A stretch of 64,000 nucleotides of DNA, taken from Puntigrus tetrazona. Lineage: Eukaryota; Chordata; Actinopteri; Cypriniformes; Cyprinidae. The stretch is taken from the NCBI RefSeq assembly GCF_018831695.1, contig NC_056713.1, forward strand, positions 372,001 through 436,000, in the 5' to 3' direction. A program made the position numbers and the translations under genes. A model generated the notes under the pieces. That model had not been told where the DNA came from and ran no database searches. It worked only from the letters and a program-made list of their open reading frames with translations. Below are positions 1 to 11,675 of the stretch, piece by piece; the stretch's first letter is position 1; each line of letters starts with the position of its first letter.

Positions 1-31
1 GTCATCACAATCACTCAGTATACAACACACA
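1..31. repeat. Divergent patch at the window edge
   Basis: The unit sequence expected just before AAAGTGTCAG (normally TATCGGTCTGACAC) is replaced by unrelated-looking bases containing ATCACTCAGTATAC. From about base 30 the sequence is canonical unit. This could be the end of a scrambled unit cut by the window. Too short to say more. Confidence 0.4.
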
Positions 32-2217
32 AAGTGTCAGTAATGTACAACGACCACGTTAAACAGTCCATTCCCAGCTGAACGCGATAAAAACACCCAT
101 TGACATGAATAAAGAAACTTGTTCGACTAATCACGTGGTCACGTGATGACGTGGCTAACAAACTAAGACTTCTAAAAGTTGTTTGACACGAACAAAATTA
201 AATAAAATCTTTGAAGCGTGTTCATAAATCGTAAAACTACTCCACGCTCAACGTGATCACTCCAAACTGTGTCTCTTTTTTGTTTAAAAGGGTGTTTTTA
301 TGACTTCAGCTGAAATGGAGTTTTCAACGTGGTCGCTGTGCGATACTGATACCCTGTTCTCCGAATTACTTGTTTAATAAGATCAAATAAGGGCCACTAC
401 ATCCACTCTCCTTTAAATGGAGAGAGAAAAGGTTTATCGGTCTGACACAGTGTCAGTAATGGACAACGACCACCACGTTAAACAGTCCATTTCAAGCTGA
501 ATGCGATAAAAACACCCACTGACATGAATAAAGAAACTTCGTTCGACTAATCACGTGGTCACGTGATGACGTGGCTTAAACAAACTAAGACTTCTAAAAG
601 TTGTTTGACACGAACAAAATGAAATAAAATCTTTGAAGCGTGTTCATAAATCGTAAACTACTCCACGCTCAACGTGATCACTCCACACTGTGTCTTTTTC
701 TTCATGTAAAAGGGTGTTTTTATGACTTCAGCTGAAATGGAGTTTTCAACGTGGTCGCTGATACTGATACCCTGTTCTCCGAATTACTAAGCGAATAAGA
801 TCAAATAAGGGCCACTACATCCACTCTCCTTTAAATGGAGAGACAAAAGGTTTATCGGTCTGACACAGAGTGTCAGTAATGTACAACGACCACGTTAAAC
901 AGTCCATTTCCAGCTGAACGCGATAAAAACACCCATTGACATGAATAAAGAAACTTCGTTCGACTAATCACGTGGTCACGTGATGACGTGGCTAACAAAC
1001 TAAGACTTCTAAAAGTTGTTTGACACGAACAAAATTAAATAAAATCTTTGAAGCGTGTTCATAAATCGTAAAACTACTCCACGCTCCACGTGATCACTCC
1101 AAACTGTGTCTCTTTTTTTGTTTAAAAGGGTGTTTTTATGACTTCAGCTGAAATGGAGTTTTCAACGTGGTCGCTGTGCGATACTGATACCCTGTTCTCC
1201 GAACTACTGACTTTAATAAGATCAAATAAAGGCCACTACATCCACTCTCCTTTAAATGGAGAAAGAAAAGGTTTATCGGTCTGACACAGAGTGTCAGTAA
1301 TGTACAACGACCACGTTAAACAGTCCATTCCCAGCTGAACGCGATAAAAACCACCCATTGACATGAATAAAGAAACTTCGTTCGACTAATCACGTGGTCA
1401 CGTGATGACGTGGCTAACAAACTAAGACTTCTAAAAGTTGTTTGACACGAACAAAATTAAATAAAATCTTTGAAGCGTGTTCATAAATCGTAAAACTACT
1501 CCACGCCCACGTGATCACTCCAAACTGTGTCTTTTTTTGTTCATGTAAAGAGAGTTTTTATGACTTCAGCTGAAATGGAGTTTTCAACGTGGTCGCTCCG
1601 CGATACGATAATCTGTTCTCCGAATTACTGACTAATAAGATCAAATAAGGGCTTCTACATCCACTCTCCTTTAAATGGAGAGACAAAAAATTATCGGTCT
1701 GACACTAATGTACAACGTGACCACGTTAAACAGTCCATTTCCAGCTGAACGCGAGTAAAAACACCCATTGACATGAATAAAGAAACTTCCGTTCGACTAA
1801 TCACGTGGTCACGTGATGACGTGGCTAACAAACTAAGACTTCTAAAAGTTGTTTGACACGAACAAAATTAAATAAAATCTTTGAAGCGTGTTCATAAATC
1901 GTAAAACTACTCCACGCTCAACGTGATCACTCCACACTGTGTCTTTTTTTGTTTAAAAGCGTGTTTTTATGACTTCAGCTGAAATGGAGTTTTCAACGTG
2001 GTCGCCAAAGCGATACTGATACCCTGTTCTCCGAATTACTGCTTAATAAGATCAAATAAGGGCCACTACATCCACTCTCCTTTAAATGGAGAGACAAAAG
2101 GTTTATCGGTCTGACACAGAGTGTCAGTAATGTACAACGACCACGTTAAACAGTCCATTTCCAGCTGAACGCGATAAAAACACCCATTGACATGAATAAA
2201 GAAACTTCGTTCGACTA

Positions 2218-2550
2218 ATCACGTGGTCACGTGATGACGTGGCTAACAAACTAAGACTTCTAAAAGTTGTTTGACACGAACAAAATTAAATAAATCTTTG
2301 AAGCGTGTTCATAAATCGTAAAACTACTCCACGCCAACGTGATCACTCCAAACTGTGTCTTTTTCTTCATGTAAGTGAGTTTTTATGACTTCAGCTGAAA
2401 TGGAGTTTTCAACGTTCGCCATACTGATACTGTTCTCCGAACTACTGCTGAAATGGAGAGAGAGAAAAGGTTGACACAGTGTCAGTAATGTAAACGTGGT
2501 CGTCCATTTCCAGCTGAATGCGATAAAAAATCACGAATAAAGGTCGACTA
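2218..2550 (+). repeat. Collapsed unit (333 bp)
   Basis: The left arm is normal to about 2400. The rest is a string of short pieces: the spacer with its hairpin is mostly lost, and the right arm is reduced to pieces such as CGTCCATTTCCAGCTGAA. The following unit carries the GTGTCAAACAAAC variant that also follows the units starting at 6582 and 12730. Confidence 0.7.
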
Positions 2551-2971
2551 ATCACGTGGTCACGTGATGACGTGTCAAACAAACTAAGACTTCTAAAAGT
2601 TGTTTGACACGAACAAAATTAAATAAAATCTTTGAAGCGTGTTCATAAATCGTAAAACTACTCCACGCTCAACGTGATCACTCCAAACTGTGTCTCTTTT
2701 TTTGTTTAAAAGGGTGTTTTTATGACTTCAGCTGAAATGGAGTTTTCAACGTGGTCGCTGTGCGATACTGATACCCTGTTCTCCGAATTACTAAGCGAAT
2801 AAGATCAAATAAGGGCCACTACATCCACTCTCCTTTAAATGGAGAGAGAAAAAGGTTTATCGGTCTGACACAGAGTGTCAGTAATGTACAACGACCACGT
2901 TAAAGAGTCCATTTCCAGCTGAACGCGATAAAAACACCCATTGACATGAATAAAGAAACTTCGTTCGACTA

Positions 2972-3406
2972 ATCACGTGGTCACGTGATGACGTGGCTAA
3001 CAAACTAAGACTTCTAAAAGTTGTTTGACACGAACAAAATTAAATAAAATCTTTGAAGCGTGTTCATAAATCGTAAAACTACTCCACGCCAACGTGATCA
3101 CTCCAAACTGTGTCTTTTTGTTCATGTAAACGAGAGTTTTTATGACTTCAGCTGAAATGGAGTTTTCAACGTGGTCGCCAGCGATACTGATAATCCTGTT
3201 CTCCGAATTACTGACTAATAAGATCAAATAAGACTTCACTACATCCACTTGACTTTAAATGGAGAGAGATAAAATCTTTTATCGGTTCATACACAAAGTG
3301 TCAGTACTCCACGCTCCAACGACCACGTTAAACAGTCCATTCCCAGCTGAACGCGATAAAAACACTCCATTGACATGAATAAAGAACGTGGTCGCCCGTT
3401 CGACTA
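2972..3406 (+). repeat. Long unit with patchwork substitutions (435 bp)
   Basis: Several positions carry motifs from elsewhere in the unit: CTCCACGCTCC appears before CAACGACCACG at about 3305-3320, and AACGTGGTCGCCC replaces the usual AAACTTC before GTTCGACTAATC at about 3385-3400. This looks like short-patch copying between non-matching positions. Confidence 0.6.
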
Positions 3407-4660
3407 ATCACGTGGTCACGTGATGACGTGGCTAACAAACTAAGACTTCTAAAAGTTGTTTGACACGAACAAAATTAAATAAAATCTTTGAAGCGTGTTC
3501 ATAAATCGTAAAACTACTCCACGCCAACGTGATCACTCCAAACTGTGTCTTTTTTTTCATTTAAAAGGGTGTTTTTATGACTTCAGCTGAAATGGAGTTT
3601 TCAACGTGGTCGCTGTGCGATACTGATACCCTGTTCTCCGAATTACTAAGCGAATAAGATCAAATAAGGGCCACTACATCCACTCTCCTTTAAATGGAGA
3701 GAGAAAAGGTTTATCGGTCTGACACAGAGTGTCAGTAATGTACAACGACCACGTTAAACAGTCCATTCCCAGCTGAACGCGATAAAAACACCCATTGACA
3801 TGAATAAAGAAACTTCGTTCGACTAATCACGTGGTCACGTGATGACGTGGCTAACAAACTAAGACTTCTAAAAGTTGTTTGACACGAACAAAATTAAATA
3901 AAATCTTTGAAGCGTGTTCATAAATCGTAAAACTACTCCACGCCCACGTGATCACTCCAAACTGTGTCTCTTTTTTTATGTAAAAGGTTTTTTATGACTT
4001 CAGCTGAAATGGAGTTTTCAACGTGGTCGCTGTGCGATACTGATACCCTGTTCTCCGAATTACTAAGCGAATAAGATCAAATAAGGGCCACTACATCCAC
4101 TCTCCTTTAAATGGAGAGAGAGAAAAGGTTTATCGGTCTGACACAGTGTCAGTAATGTACAACGACCACGTTAAACAGTCCATTTCCAGCTGAACGCGAT
4201 AAAAACACCCATTGACATGAATAAAGAAACTTGTTCGACTAATCACGTGGTCACGTGATGACGTGGCTAACAAACTAAGACTTCTAAAAGTTGTTTGACA
4301 CGAACAAAATTAAATAAAATCTTTGAAGCGTGTTCATAAATCGTAAAACTACTCCACGCCCACGTGATCACTCCAAACTGTGTCTTTTTTTTGTTTAAAA
4401 GGGTGTTTTTATGACTTCAGCTGAAATGGAGTTTTCAACGTGGTCGCTGTGCGATACTGATACCCTGTTCTCCGAATTACTAAGCTTAATAAGATCAAAT
4501 AAGGGCCACCACATCCACTCTCCTTTAAATGGAGAGAGAAAAGGTTTATCGGTCTGACACAAAGTGTCAGTAATGTACAACGACCACGTTAAACAGTCCA
4601 TTTCCAGCTGAACGCGATAAAAACACCCATTGACATGAATAAAGAAACTTCGTTCGACTA

Positions 4661-4678
4661 ATCACGTGGTCACGTGAT
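4661..4678. promoter_or_regulatory. Perfect 18-bp palindrome with two CACGTG E-boxes
   Basis: ATCACGTG-GT-CACGTGAT has 8-bp arms that are exact reverse complements around GT. Each arm contains CACGTG, the canonical E-box bound by bHLH-zip factors such as USF, MYC/MAX and TFEB/MITF, and TGACGTGG follows at once. The block is present in nearly every unit across the array and is one of its best conserved parts. Whether any factor binds it is inference; the dyad is directly visible. Confidence 0.75.
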
Positions 4679-4775
4679 GACGTGGCTAACAAACTAAGAC
4701 TTCTAAAAGTTGTTTGACACGAACAAAATTAAATAAAATCTTTGAAGCGTGTTCATAAATCGTAAAACTACTCCA

Positions 4776-4890
4776 CGTGATCACTCCAAACTGTGTCTCT
4801 TTTTTTGTTTAAAAGGGTGTTTTTATGACTTCAGCTGAAATGGAGTTTTCAACGTGGTCGCTGTGCGATACTGATACCCTGTTCTCCGAA
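4776..4890 (+). repeat. Left arm of the intra-unit inverted repeat
   Basis: This arm runs from about ACGTGATCACTCC to TTCTCCGAA. Read against the reverse complement of 4964-5082 it aligns with few gaps. Shared exact blocks in order are ACGTGAT, TTCATGT (in most copies), GGGTGTTTTTAT, TTCAGCTG, AAATGGA, AACGTGGTCG and TACTGA. By eye about three quarters of aligned positions match. It includes the 10-bp palindrome TTCAGCTGAA at 4830-4839. Confidence 0.8.
4830..4839. repeat. 10-bp palindrome TTCAGCTGAA
   Basis: Perfect palindrome with a CAGCTG E-box core, inside the left arm. The right arm has the matching CCAGCTGAAC with one extra base, so the dyad is weaker there. Present in nearly every long and short unit. 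Confidence 0.6.
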
Positions 4891-4931
4891 CTACTAAGCT
4901 TAATAAGATCAAATAAGGGCCACCACATCCA

Positions 4932-4950
4932 CTCTCCTTTAAATGGAGAG
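4932..4950. repeat. Hairpin in the centre of the unit
   Basis: CTCTCC, then a 7-base TTTAAAT loop, then GGAGAG: a 6-bp perfect stem. It lies in the spacer between the two large arms, so the unit is a hairpin nested inside a larger foldback. It is kept in most A-type copies. In the B subfamily GGAGAG becomes AGAGAG, which leaves 5 bp. Confidence 0.7.
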
Positions 4951-4963
4951 AGAAAAGGTTTAT

Positions 4964-5082
4964 CGGTCTGACACAGAGTGTCAGTAATGTACAACGACCA
5001 CGTTAAACAGTCCATTTCCAGCTGAACGCGATAAAAACACCCATTGACATGAATAAAGAAACTTGCTTCGACTAATCACGTG
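4964..5082 (-). repeat. Right arm of the intra-unit inverted repeat
   Basis: Reverse complement partner of 4776-4890. Its complement reads GGGTGTTTTTAT, then TTCAGCTGG, AAATGGA, AACGTGGTCG and TACTGA in the same order as the left arm. Because of this, minus-strand frames contain EMDCLTWSLYITDTL while plus-strand frames contain EMEFSTWSLCDTDTL: the same ancestral sequence read from the two arms. The arm ends in the first bases of the next unit's palindrome. Confidence 0.8.
4968..4984. repeat. Hairpin CTGACAC-AGA-GTGTCAG
   Basis: A 7-bp perfect stem with a 3-base loop. Among copies the loop varies (AGA, AAA, or a single A when two bases are missing) while both stem halves are usually preserved. 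In most B copies the right half is GTGTTAG, which still allows a G-U pair in an RNA transcript. Confidence 0.7.
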
Positions 5083-5911
5083 GTCACGTGATGACGTGTC
5101 TAACAAACTAAGACTTCTAAAAGTTGTTTGACACGAACAAAATTAAATAAAATCTTTGAAGCGTGTTCATAAATCGTAAAACTACTCCACGCTCAACGTG
5201 ATCACTCCAAACTGTGTCTCTTTTTCATTAAAAGAGTGTTTTTATGACTTCAGCTGAAATGGAGTTTTCAACGTGGTCGCTGTGCGCGATACTGATACCC
5301 TGTTCTCCGAATTACTAAGCTTAATAAGATCAAATAAGGGCCACCACATCCACTCTCCTTTAAATGGAGAGAGAAAAGGTTTATCGGTCTGACACAGTGT
5401 CAGTAATGTACAACGACCACGTTAAACAGTCCATTTCCAGCTGAACGCGATAAAAACACACATTGACATGAATAAAGAAACTTGTTCGACTAATCACGTG
5501 GTCACGTGATGACGTGGCTAACAAACTAAGACTTCTAAAAGTTGTTTGACACGAACAAAATTAAATAAAATCTTTGAAGCGTGTTCATAAATCGTAAAAC
5601 TACTCCACGCTCAACGTGATCACTCCAAACTGTGTCTCTTTTTTGTTTAAAAGGGTGTTTTTATGACTTCAGCTGAAATGGAGTTTTCAACGTGGTCGCT
5701 GTGCGATACTGATACCCTGTTCTCCGAATTACTAACCGAATAAGATCAAATAAGGGCCACTACATCCACTCTCCTTTAAATGGAGAGAGAAAAGGTTTAT
5801 CGGTCTGACACAGAGTGTCAGTAATGTACAACGACCACGTTAAACAGTCCATTTCCAGCTGAACGCGATAAAAACACCCATTGACATGAATAAAGAAACT
5901 CCATTCGACTA

Positions 5912-6131
5912 ATCACGTGGTCACGTGATGACGTGGCTAACAAACTAAGACTTCTAAAAGTTGTTTGACACGAACAAAATTAAATAAAATCTTTGAAGCG
6001 TGTTCATAAATCGTAAAACTACTCCACGCCAACGTGATCACTCCAAACTGTGTCTCTTTTTGTTCATGTAAAAGGGTGTTTTTATGACTTCAGCTGAAAT
6101 GGAGTTTTCAACGTGGTCGCCTGTTCGACTA
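5912..6131 (+). repeat. Short satellite unit (220 bp)
   Basis: Left half is normal through TTTTCAACGTGGTCGC, then jumps to CTGTTCGACTAATC, losing about 195 bp (the end of the left arm, the spacer and the right arm). The following unit carries the rare GATGACTTGTCTAAC variant. Confidence 0.8.
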
Positions 6132-6581
6132 ATCACGTGGTCACGTGATGACTTGTCTAACAAACTAAGACTTCTAAAGTTGTTTGACACTTTAAAATTA
6201 AATAAAATCTTTGAAGCGTGTTCATAAATCGTCAAACTACTCCACGTACAACGACCACGTGATCACTCCAAACTGTGTCCTTTTTTTGTTAAAACGCGAT
6301 TTTTATGACTTCAGCTGAAATGGAGTTTTCAACGTGGTCGCTAATCACGTGCGATACTGATACCCTGTTGACGTGATGACGTCTCCTAAGACTTCTAAAC
6401 TGTTTGATAAGATCAAATAAATAAAACCTTTGATCCACTCTCATTAAATGGAGAAAGAAAAGGTTTATCGGTCTGACACAGAGTGTCAGTAATGTACAAA
6501 CGACCACGCGAAACAGTCCATTCCCAGCTGAACGCGATAAAACAACCCATTGACATGAATAAAGAAACTTCTGTTCTCCTA
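6132..6581 (+). repeat. Scrambled unit (about 450 bp)
   Basis: Order is disturbed: TAATCACG and GACGTGATGACG pieces sit inside the region that should read GCGATACTGATACC, then AGACTTCTAAACTGTTTGATAAG mixes outer-flank and spacer sequence. Junctions fall at short shared words such as CTGTT and AATAA, suggesting template switching by microhomology. A misassembled repeat is the alternative. Confidence 0.7.
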
Positions 6582-6796
6582 ATCACGTGGTCACGTGATG
6601 ACGTCTAACAAACTAAGACTTCTAAAAGTTGTTTGACATGGACAAAATTAAATAAAATCTTTGAAGCGTGTTCATAAATCAGTAACTACTACAACGCTCA
6701 ACGTGATCACTCCAAACTGTGTCTTTTCTTCATGTGAACGCGAGTTTTTATGACTTCAGCTGAAATGGAGTTTTCAACGTGGTCGCTGTTCGACTA
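6582..6796 (+). repeat. Short satellite unit (215 bp)
   Basis: Junction GTGGTCGCTGTTCGACTAATC. Carries CTTCATGTGAACGCGAG before the TTTTTATGACTTC block. The next unit has GTGTCAAACAAAC in place of GTGGCTAACAAAC. Confidence 0.8.
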
Positions 6797-8899
6797 ATCA
6801 CGTGGTCACGTGATGACGTGTCAAACAAACTAAGACTTCTAAAAGTTGTTTGACACGAACAAAATTAAATAAAATCTTTGAAGCGTGTTCATAAATCGTA
6901 AACTACTCCACGCTCAACGTGATCACTCCAAACTGTGTCTTTTTTCTTCATGTAAGCGCGAGTGTTTTTATGACTTCAGCTGAAATGGAGTTTTCAACGT
7001 GGTCGCTGTGCGATACTGATACCCTGTTCTCCGAATTACTAAGCTTAATAAGATCAAATAAGGGCCACTACATCCACTCTCCTTTAAATGGAGAGAGAAA
7101 AGGTTTATCGGTCTGACACAGAGTGTCAGTAATGTACAACGACCACGTTAAACAGTCCATTTCCAGCTGAACGCGATAAAAACACCCATTGACATGAATA
7201 AAGAAACTTCGTTCGACTAATCACGTGGTCACGTGATGACGTGGCTAACAAACTAAGACTTCTAAAAGTTGTTTGACACGAACAAAATTAAATAAAATCT
7301 TTGAAGCGTGTTCATAAATCAAAACTACTCCACGCTCAACGTGATCACTCCAAACTGTGTCTCTTTTTTCATTAAAAAGGGTGTTTTTATGACTTCAGCT
7401 GAAATGGAGTTTTCAACGTGGTCAAAGCGATACTGATACCCTGTTCTCCGAATTACTAAGCTTAATAAGATCAAATAAGGGCCACTACATCCACTCTCCT
7501 TTAAATGGAGAGAGAAAAGGTTTATCGGTCTGACACAAAGTGTCAGTAATGTACAACGACCACGTTAAACAGTCCATTTCCAGCTGAACGCGATAAAAAC
7601 ACCCATTGACATGAATAAAGAAACTTCGTTCGACTAATCACGTGGTCACGTGATGACGTGGCTAACAAACTAAGACTTCTAAAAGTTGTTTGACACGAAA
7701 CAAAATTAAATAAAATCTTTGAAGCGTGTTCATAAATCGAAAACTACTCCACGCTCCACGTGATCACTCCAAACTGTGTCTCTTTTTTGTTTAAAAGGGT
7801 GTTTTTATGACTTCAGCTGAAATGGAGTTTTCAACGTGGTCGCCAGCGATACTGATACCCTGTTCTCCGAATTACTAAGCTTAATAAGATCAAATAAGGG
7901 CCACTCACATCCACTCTCCTTTAAATGGAGAGAGAAAAAAGGTTTATCGGTCTGACACAAAGTGTCAGTAATGTACAACGACCACGTTAAACAGTCCATT
8001 TCCAGCTGAACGCGATAAAAACACCCATTGACATGAATAAAGAAACTTGTTCGACTAATCACGTGGTCACGTGATGACGTGGCTAACAAACTAAGACTTC
8101 TAAAAGTTGTTTGACACGAACAAAATTAAATAAAATCTTTGAAGCGTGTTCATAAATCGTAAACTACTCCACGCCCACGTGATCACTCCAAACTGTGTCT
8201 CTTTTTTTGTTAAAAAGGGTGTTTTTATGACTTCAGCTGAAATGGAGTTTTCAACGTGGTCGCTGTGCGATACTGATACCCTGTTCTCCGAATTACTAAG
8301 CGAATAAGATCAAATAAGGGCCACTACATCCACTCTCCTTTAAATGGAGAGAGAGAAAAGGTTTATCGGTCTGACACAAAGTGTCAGTAATGTACAACGA
8401 CCACGTTAAACAGTCCATTTCCAGCTGAACGCGATAAAAACACCCATTGACATGAATAAAGAAACTTCGTTCGACTAATCACGTGGTCACGTGATGACGT
8501 GGCTAACAAACTAAGACTTCTAAAAGTTGTTTGACACGAACAAAATTAAATAAAATCTTTGAAGCGTGTTCATAAATCGTAAAACTACTCCACGCTCAAC
8601 GCGATCACTCCAAACTGTGTCTTTTTTTTCATGTAAAATGGAGTTTTTATGACTTCAGCTGAAATGGAGTTTTCAACGTGGTCGCTGTGCGATACTGATA
8701 CCCTGTTCTCCGAATTACTAAGCGAATAAGATCAAATAAGGGCCACTACATCCACTCTCCTTTAAATGGAGAGAGAGAAAAGGTTTATCGGTCTGACACA
8801 AAGTGTCAGTAATGTACAACGACCACGTTAAACAGTCCATTCCCAGCTGAACGCGATAAAAACACCCATTGACATGAATAAAGAAACTTCGTTCGACTA

Positions 8900-9117
8900 A
8901 TCACGTGGTCACGTGATGACGTGGCTAACAAACTAAGACTTCTAAAAGTTGTTTGACACGAACAAAATTAAATAAAATCTTTGAAGCGTGTTCATAAATC
9001 GTAAAACTACTCCACGCCCACGTGATCACTCCAAACTGTGTATTTTTGTTCATGTAAACGAGAGTTTTTATGACTTCAGCTGAAATGGAGTTTTCAACGT
9101 GGTCGCCTGTTCGACTA
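8900..9117 (+). repeat. Short satellite unit, reference copy (218 bp)
   Basis: Contains the E-box palindrome, the A/T-rich stretch and the left arm only. The junction is GTGGTCGC then CTGTTCGACTAATC. Short units as a class share GTGTATTTTTG followed by GTTCATGTAAACGAG, while most long units read GTGTCTC then a T-run and GTTTAAAAGGG. Their shared bases indicate one founding deletion later copied, not many independent ones. Confidence 0.85.
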
Positions 9118-9547
9118 ATCACGTGGTCACGTGATGACGTGTCTAACAAACTAAGACTTCTAAAAGTTGTTTGACACGAACAAAATTAAATAAAATCTTT
9201 GAAGCGTGTTCATAAATCGTAAAACTACTCCACGCTCAACGTGATCACTCCAAACTGTGTCTTTTTGTTCATGTAAACGAGAGTTTTTATGACTTCAGCT
9301 GAAATGGAGTTTTCAACGTGGTCGCTGTGCGATACTGATACCCTGTTCTCCGAATTACTAAGCTTAATAAGATCAAATAAGGGCCACCACATCCACTCTC
9401 CTTTAAATGGAGAGACAAAAGGTTTATCGGTCCATAAATCGTGACACAGAGTGTCAGTAATGTACAACGACCACGTTAAACAGTCCATTCCCAGCTGAAC
9501 GCGATAAAAACACCCATTGACATGAATAAAGAAACTTCGTTCGACTA

Positions 9548-9768
9548 ATCACGTGGTCACGTGATGACGTGGCTAACAAACTAAGACTTCTAAAAGTTGT
9601 TTGACACTCTCCTTTAAATTAAATAAAATCTTTGAAGCGTGTTCATAAATCGTAAAACTACTCCACGCCCACGTGATCACTCCAAACTGTGTATTTTTGT
9701 TCATGTAAACGAGTTTTTTATGACTTCAGCTGAAATGGAGTTTTCAACGTGGTCGCTCCGTTCGACTA
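9548..9768 (+). repeat. Short satellite unit (221 bp)
   Basis: Junction GTGGTCGCTCCGTTCGACTA. Contains the patch TTTGACACTCTCCTTTAAAT, where spacer sequence has replaced the usual CGAACAAAA. Confidence 0.8.
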
Positions 9769-10189
9769 ATCACGTGGTCACGTGATGACGTGGCTAACAA
9801 ACTAAGACTTCTAAAAGTTGTTTGACACGAACAAAATTAAATAAAATCTTTGAAGCGTGTTCATAAATCGTAAACTACTCCACGCTCCACGTGATCACTC
9901 CAAACTGTGTCTCTTTTTTTGTTTAAAAGGGTGTTTTTATGACTTCAGCTGAAATGGAGTTTTCAACGTGGTCGCTGTGCGATACTGATACCCTGTTCTC
10001 CGAATTACTAAGCGAATAAGATCAAATAAGGGCCACTACATCCACTCTCCTTTAAATGGAGAGAGAGAAAAGGTTTATCGGTCTGACACAAAGTGTCAGT
10101 AATGTACAACGACCACGTTAAACAGTCCATTCCCAGCTGAACGCGATAAAAACACCCATTGACATGAATAAAGAAACTTCGTTCGACTA

Positions 10190-10417
10190 ATCACGTGGTC
10201 ACGTGATGACGTGGCTAACAAACTAAGACTTCTAAAAGTTGTTTGACACGAACAAAATTAAATAAAATCTTTGAAGCGTGTTCATAAATCGTAAAACTAC
10301 TCCACGCTCCACGTGATCACTCCAAACTGTGTATTTTTGTTCATGTAAACGAGAGTTTTTATGACTTCAGCTGAAATGGAGTTTTCAACGTGGTCGCCTC
10401 CGTTTCGACTTCGACTA
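10190..10417 (+). repeat. Short satellite unit (228 bp)
   Basis: Junction is lengthened: GTCGCCTCCGTTTCGACTTC precedes GACTAATC, with a partly duplicated TTCGACT. Confidence 0.8.
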
Positions 10418-11675
10418 ATCACGTGGTCACGTGATGACGTGGCTAACAAACTAAGACTTCTAAAAGTTGTTTGACACGAACAAAATTAAATAAAATCTTT
10501 GAAGCGTGTTCATAAATCGTAAAACTACTCCACGCTCCACGTGATCACTCCAAACTGTGTCTCTTTTTTTTTTAAAAGGGTGTTTTTATGACTTCAGCTG
10601 AAATGGAGTTTTCAACGTGGTCGCTGTGCGATACTGATACCCTGTTCTCCGAATTACTAAGCGAATAAGATCAAATAAGGGCCACTACATCCACTCTCCT
10701 TTAAATGGAGAGAGAAAAAAGGTTTATCGGTCTGACACAAAGTGTCAGTAATGTACAACGACCACGTTAAACAGTCCATTTCCAGCTGAACGCGATAAAA
10801 ACACCCATTGACATGAATAAAGAAACTTCGTTCGGACTAATCACGTGGTCACGTGATGACGTGGCTAACAAACTAAGACTTCTAAAAGTTGTTTGACACG
10901 AACAAAATTAAATAAAATCTTTGAAGCGTGTTCATAAATCGTAAAACTACTCCACGCTCCACGTGATCACTCCAAACTGTGTCTCTTTTTTTGTTTAAAA
11001 GGGTGTTTTTATGACTTCAGCTGAAATGGAGTTTTCAACGTGGTCGCTGTGCGATACTGATACCCTGTTCTCCGAATTACTAAGCTTAATAAGATCAAAT
11101 AAGGGCCACCACATGCACTCTCCTTTAAATGGAGAGAGAAAAGGTTTATCGGTCTGACACAGTGTCAGTAATGTACAGCGACCACGTTAAACAGTCCATT
11201 TCCAGCTGAATGCGATAAAAACACCCATTGACATGAATAAAGAAACTTGTTCGACTAATCTAATCACGTGGTCACGTGATGACGTGGCTTACAAACTAAG
11301 ACTTCTAAAAGTTGTTTGACACGAACAAAATTAAATAAAATCTTTGAAGCGTGTTCATAAATCGTAAAACTACTTCCACGCTCAACGTGATCACTCCAAA
11401 CTGTGTCTTTTTTTTCATTTAAAAAGGGTGTTTTTATGACTTCAGCTGAAATGGAGTTTTCAACGTGGTCGCTGATACCCCTGTTCTCCGAATTACTAAG
11501 CTTAATAAGATCAAATAAGGGCCACCACATCCACTCTCCTTTAAATGGAGAGAGAAAAGGTTTATCGGTCTGACACAGTGTCAGTAATGTACAACGACCA
11601 CGTTAAACAGTCCATTTCCAGCTGAACGCGATAAAAACACCCATTGACATGAATAAAGAAACTTCGTTCGGACTA

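Larger units (their letters stand above)
4661..5074 (+). repeat. Reference long satellite unit (414 bp)
   Basis: A clean copy chosen to describe the unit. In order it holds: the 18-bp palindrome (4661-4678); a TGACGTGG run and an A/T-rich stretch with AAATTAAATAAAATC (about 4678-4745); the left arm of an inverted repeat (about 4776-4890); a spacer with a CTCTCC/GGAGAG hairpin (4932-4950); the right arm (about 4964-5082, running into the next palindrome), which contains the CTGACAC/GTGTCAG hairpin; and AATAAA within CATGAATAAAG near the end. The next unit starts at 5075. Most copies have a few more bases (CTC or CTCA) before the ACGTGATCAC at about 4776, which is shortened here. Confidence 0.9.
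8900..10839 (+). repeat. Strictly alternating short-long block
   Basis: Unit lengths run 218, 430, 221, 421, 228, 422 bp, so locally the repeating unit is a short+long dimer of about 640-650 bp. The short units (8900-9117, 9548-9768, 10190-10417) all carry GTTCATGTAAACGAG before TTTTTATGAC. The second long unit has an extra CCATAAATCG-like patch at about 9432-9442, and 9607-9616 swaps CGAACAAAA for TCTCCTTTAAA. Confidence 0.85.

Noticed and set aside
4661..5074. CENP-B box
   Set aside because: CTTCGTTCGACTAATC offers the TTCG half and an A at the right spacing, but the required CGGG half is absent in all units inspected.
4661..5074. Pol III promoter or tRNA-derived unit
   Set aside because: GTTCGACTA resembles a B box and TGGCTAACA an A box, but they are in the wrong order and about 25 bp apart, and each has mismatches.
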